Assembly: GCA_017304505.1 (NCBI GenBank)
Contig: JAFKKQ010000388.1
Coordinates: forward strand, 1-6,220
Source: Hyphomicrobiales bacterium
Lineage (GTDB): Bacteria > Pseudomonadota > Alphaproteobacteria > Rhizobiales > Xanthobacteraceae
Reading direction: 5' to 3'
DNA length: 6,220 nt
The notes under the pieces are model-generated. The model searched no databases. It worked only from the letters and a program-made list of their open reading frames with translations, and was not told the DNA's origin. Position numbers and translations under genes: made by a program. Of the stretch, positions 5,457 through 6,220 are shown piece by piece (position 1 is the stretch's first letter; the number at the start of each line of letters is the position of its first letter).

Positions 5457-6220
5457 CTACCGCGCGATCGAAGCCCGCCAGGCGAACGCGCGGCTTTCGA
5501 GGCGGGCAAACACGCCGTGCTCCAGGACGAGCATCAGGATCACGAACGTGACAATCCAGGCCAGCACCTGACTCATATTGAACTGGCCGAACCAGAAGAA
5601 GAACATGTATCCGATGCCGTACTTCAGGCCGAACGTCTCGGCCAATGCAACGACCTTCCAGGTCACGCCGAACGCATAGCGGAACGCCGAGAAAATATAG
5701 GGCATGAGTTGCGGCAAGTAGACCTTCCGAATGAGCAACGATCGGTTGGCCTTGAACGTCACGCCCATCTCGACCAGCGAATTGTCGATCGCCTTGGTGC
5801 CTTCGAGGATATTCACCGCGACATAGGGCGTGACCACCGCCATGACTGCGACAAGCCCGCCCGCCTCGCTAAAGCCGAACCACATCACCGCAACGAACAC
5901 CATCAGGATCGTCGGCATCGTCAGCATCAGCGGGATCACCACCAGCAGCGAGCGCTCCAGCAGGCGGCTCAGCCCCATCGCCAGGCCGATGGCGATGCCC
6001 AGCAGCATCGAGGCGGTGAAGGCGACGAAAATCCGGGCGAGCGTGATGCCGATGTGGAAGAACGCAGACTTGCCTTCCGGCCCCGGCGTCGCAAGATTGT
6101 GGGCGATCGTGTCGCCGATCACGAGCGGTCCGGGCAGCACGTCGGGGTCGTGCATCAGCCGCGACGCGATCCACCACAGCAGAAGCAGGACGACGATAGA
6201 CCCCGTCCGCAGCACGATGC
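5457..6220 (-). CDS. ABC transporter permease, TauC/SsuC (nitrate/sulfonate/taurine) family, 5' end cut by window edge
   Basis: This is the inner-membrane permease of a binding-protein-dependent importer for a small anion such as a sulfonate, taurine, nitrate or a similar compound. The reading frame stays open to the right edge, so the true start probably lies outside; the in-frame GTG at 6215 is not needed as a start. About 254 codons are visible. Hydrophobic segments occur (numbered from 6215) at about 5-19, 58-80, 89-112, 119-137, 173-192 and 214-232. The cytoplasmic EAA-type loop that contacts the ATPase lies at about 147-173 (SLVEMGVTFKANR...YLPQLMPY), with the conserved Gly and Leu-Pro. 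Residues GPLVIGDTI near the N-terminus resemble the P-x-P-x-x-V segment of TauC/SsuC proteins. The ATPase and binding protein are not in the window, so the substrate is open. Confidence 0.9.
   Translation of the reverse strand, partial: IVLRTGSIVVLLLLWWIASRLMHDPDVLPGPLVIGDTIAHNLATPGPEGKSAFFHIGITLARIFVAFTASMLLGIAIGLAMGLSRLLERSLLVVIPLMLTMPTILMVFVAVMWFGFSEAGGLVAVMAVVTPYVAVNILEGTKAIDNSLVEMGVTFKANRSLLIRKVYLPQLMPYIFSAFRYAFGVTWKVVALAETFGLKYGIGYMFFFWFGQFNMSQVLAWIVTFVILMLVLEHGVFARLESRAFAWRASIAR

Noticed and set aside
4601..5509. A 302-codon open frame on the minus strand opposite the SDR gene
   Set aside because: It is the antisense shadow of a well-supported SDR. Its translation is Arg/Gly/Asp-rich without any recognisable motif, as expected from GC-rich codon bias. 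It also covers the permease 3' end in another frame.

Overview
The window is GC-rich, densely coding bacterial DNA. FabI, PdxH and the 17 kDa-antigen-type lipoprotein all read like alphaproteobacterial proteins of the Hyphomicrobiales (Rhizobiales), close to the Bradyrhizobium/Rhodopseudomonas group. That placement rests on recalled protein similarity and neighbourhood, not on a search. I see no rRNA, tRNA, CRISPR array, insertion sequence or phage gene, and the window looks like chromosomal core and near-core sequence.

Layout from left to right. (1) Bases 1-708, minus strand: the NADH-dependent enoyl-ACP reductase fabI, cut off at its C-terminus by the window edge. (2) Bases 709-993: a 285-bp divergent intergenic region with two perfect 7-bp inverted repeats and a candidate ECF-type promoter. 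(3) Bases 994-2320, plus strand: a two-gene unit encoding a small ECF sigma factor and a single-pass membrane anti-sigma factor without a zinc-binding HxxxCxxC motif. (4) Bases 2293-3935, minus strand: a 17 kDa-surface-antigen-like lipoprotein followed by a type II (cysteine-free) DnaJ/CbpA-like co-chaperone. The dnaJ 3' end overlaps the 3' end of the anti-sigma gene by 28 bp. (5) Bases 3954-5434, plus strand: pdxH (pyridoxamine 5'-phosphate oxidase) and a classical short-chain dehydrogenase/reductase. (6) Bases 5457-6220, minus strand: a TauC/SsuC-type ABC transporter permease, cut off at its N-terminus by the window edge.

Functionally the window mixes housekeeping genes (fatty-acid elongation, vitamin B6 salvage, protein folding) with one envelope-linked regulatory module (sigma/anti-sigma) and part of an importer. 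The sigma/anti-sigma pair is the only clear regulatory system, and its promoter region carries most of the unexplained structure. The lipoprotein and pdxH start codons face away from each other with only 18 bp between them, so at least one promoter must lie inside the opposing gene. I found no convincing evidence of a wholly new system. The most worthwhile leads are the operator-like repeat at the sigma-factor promoter and the zinc-motif-free anti-sigma factor with its uncharacterised extracytoplasmic domain.
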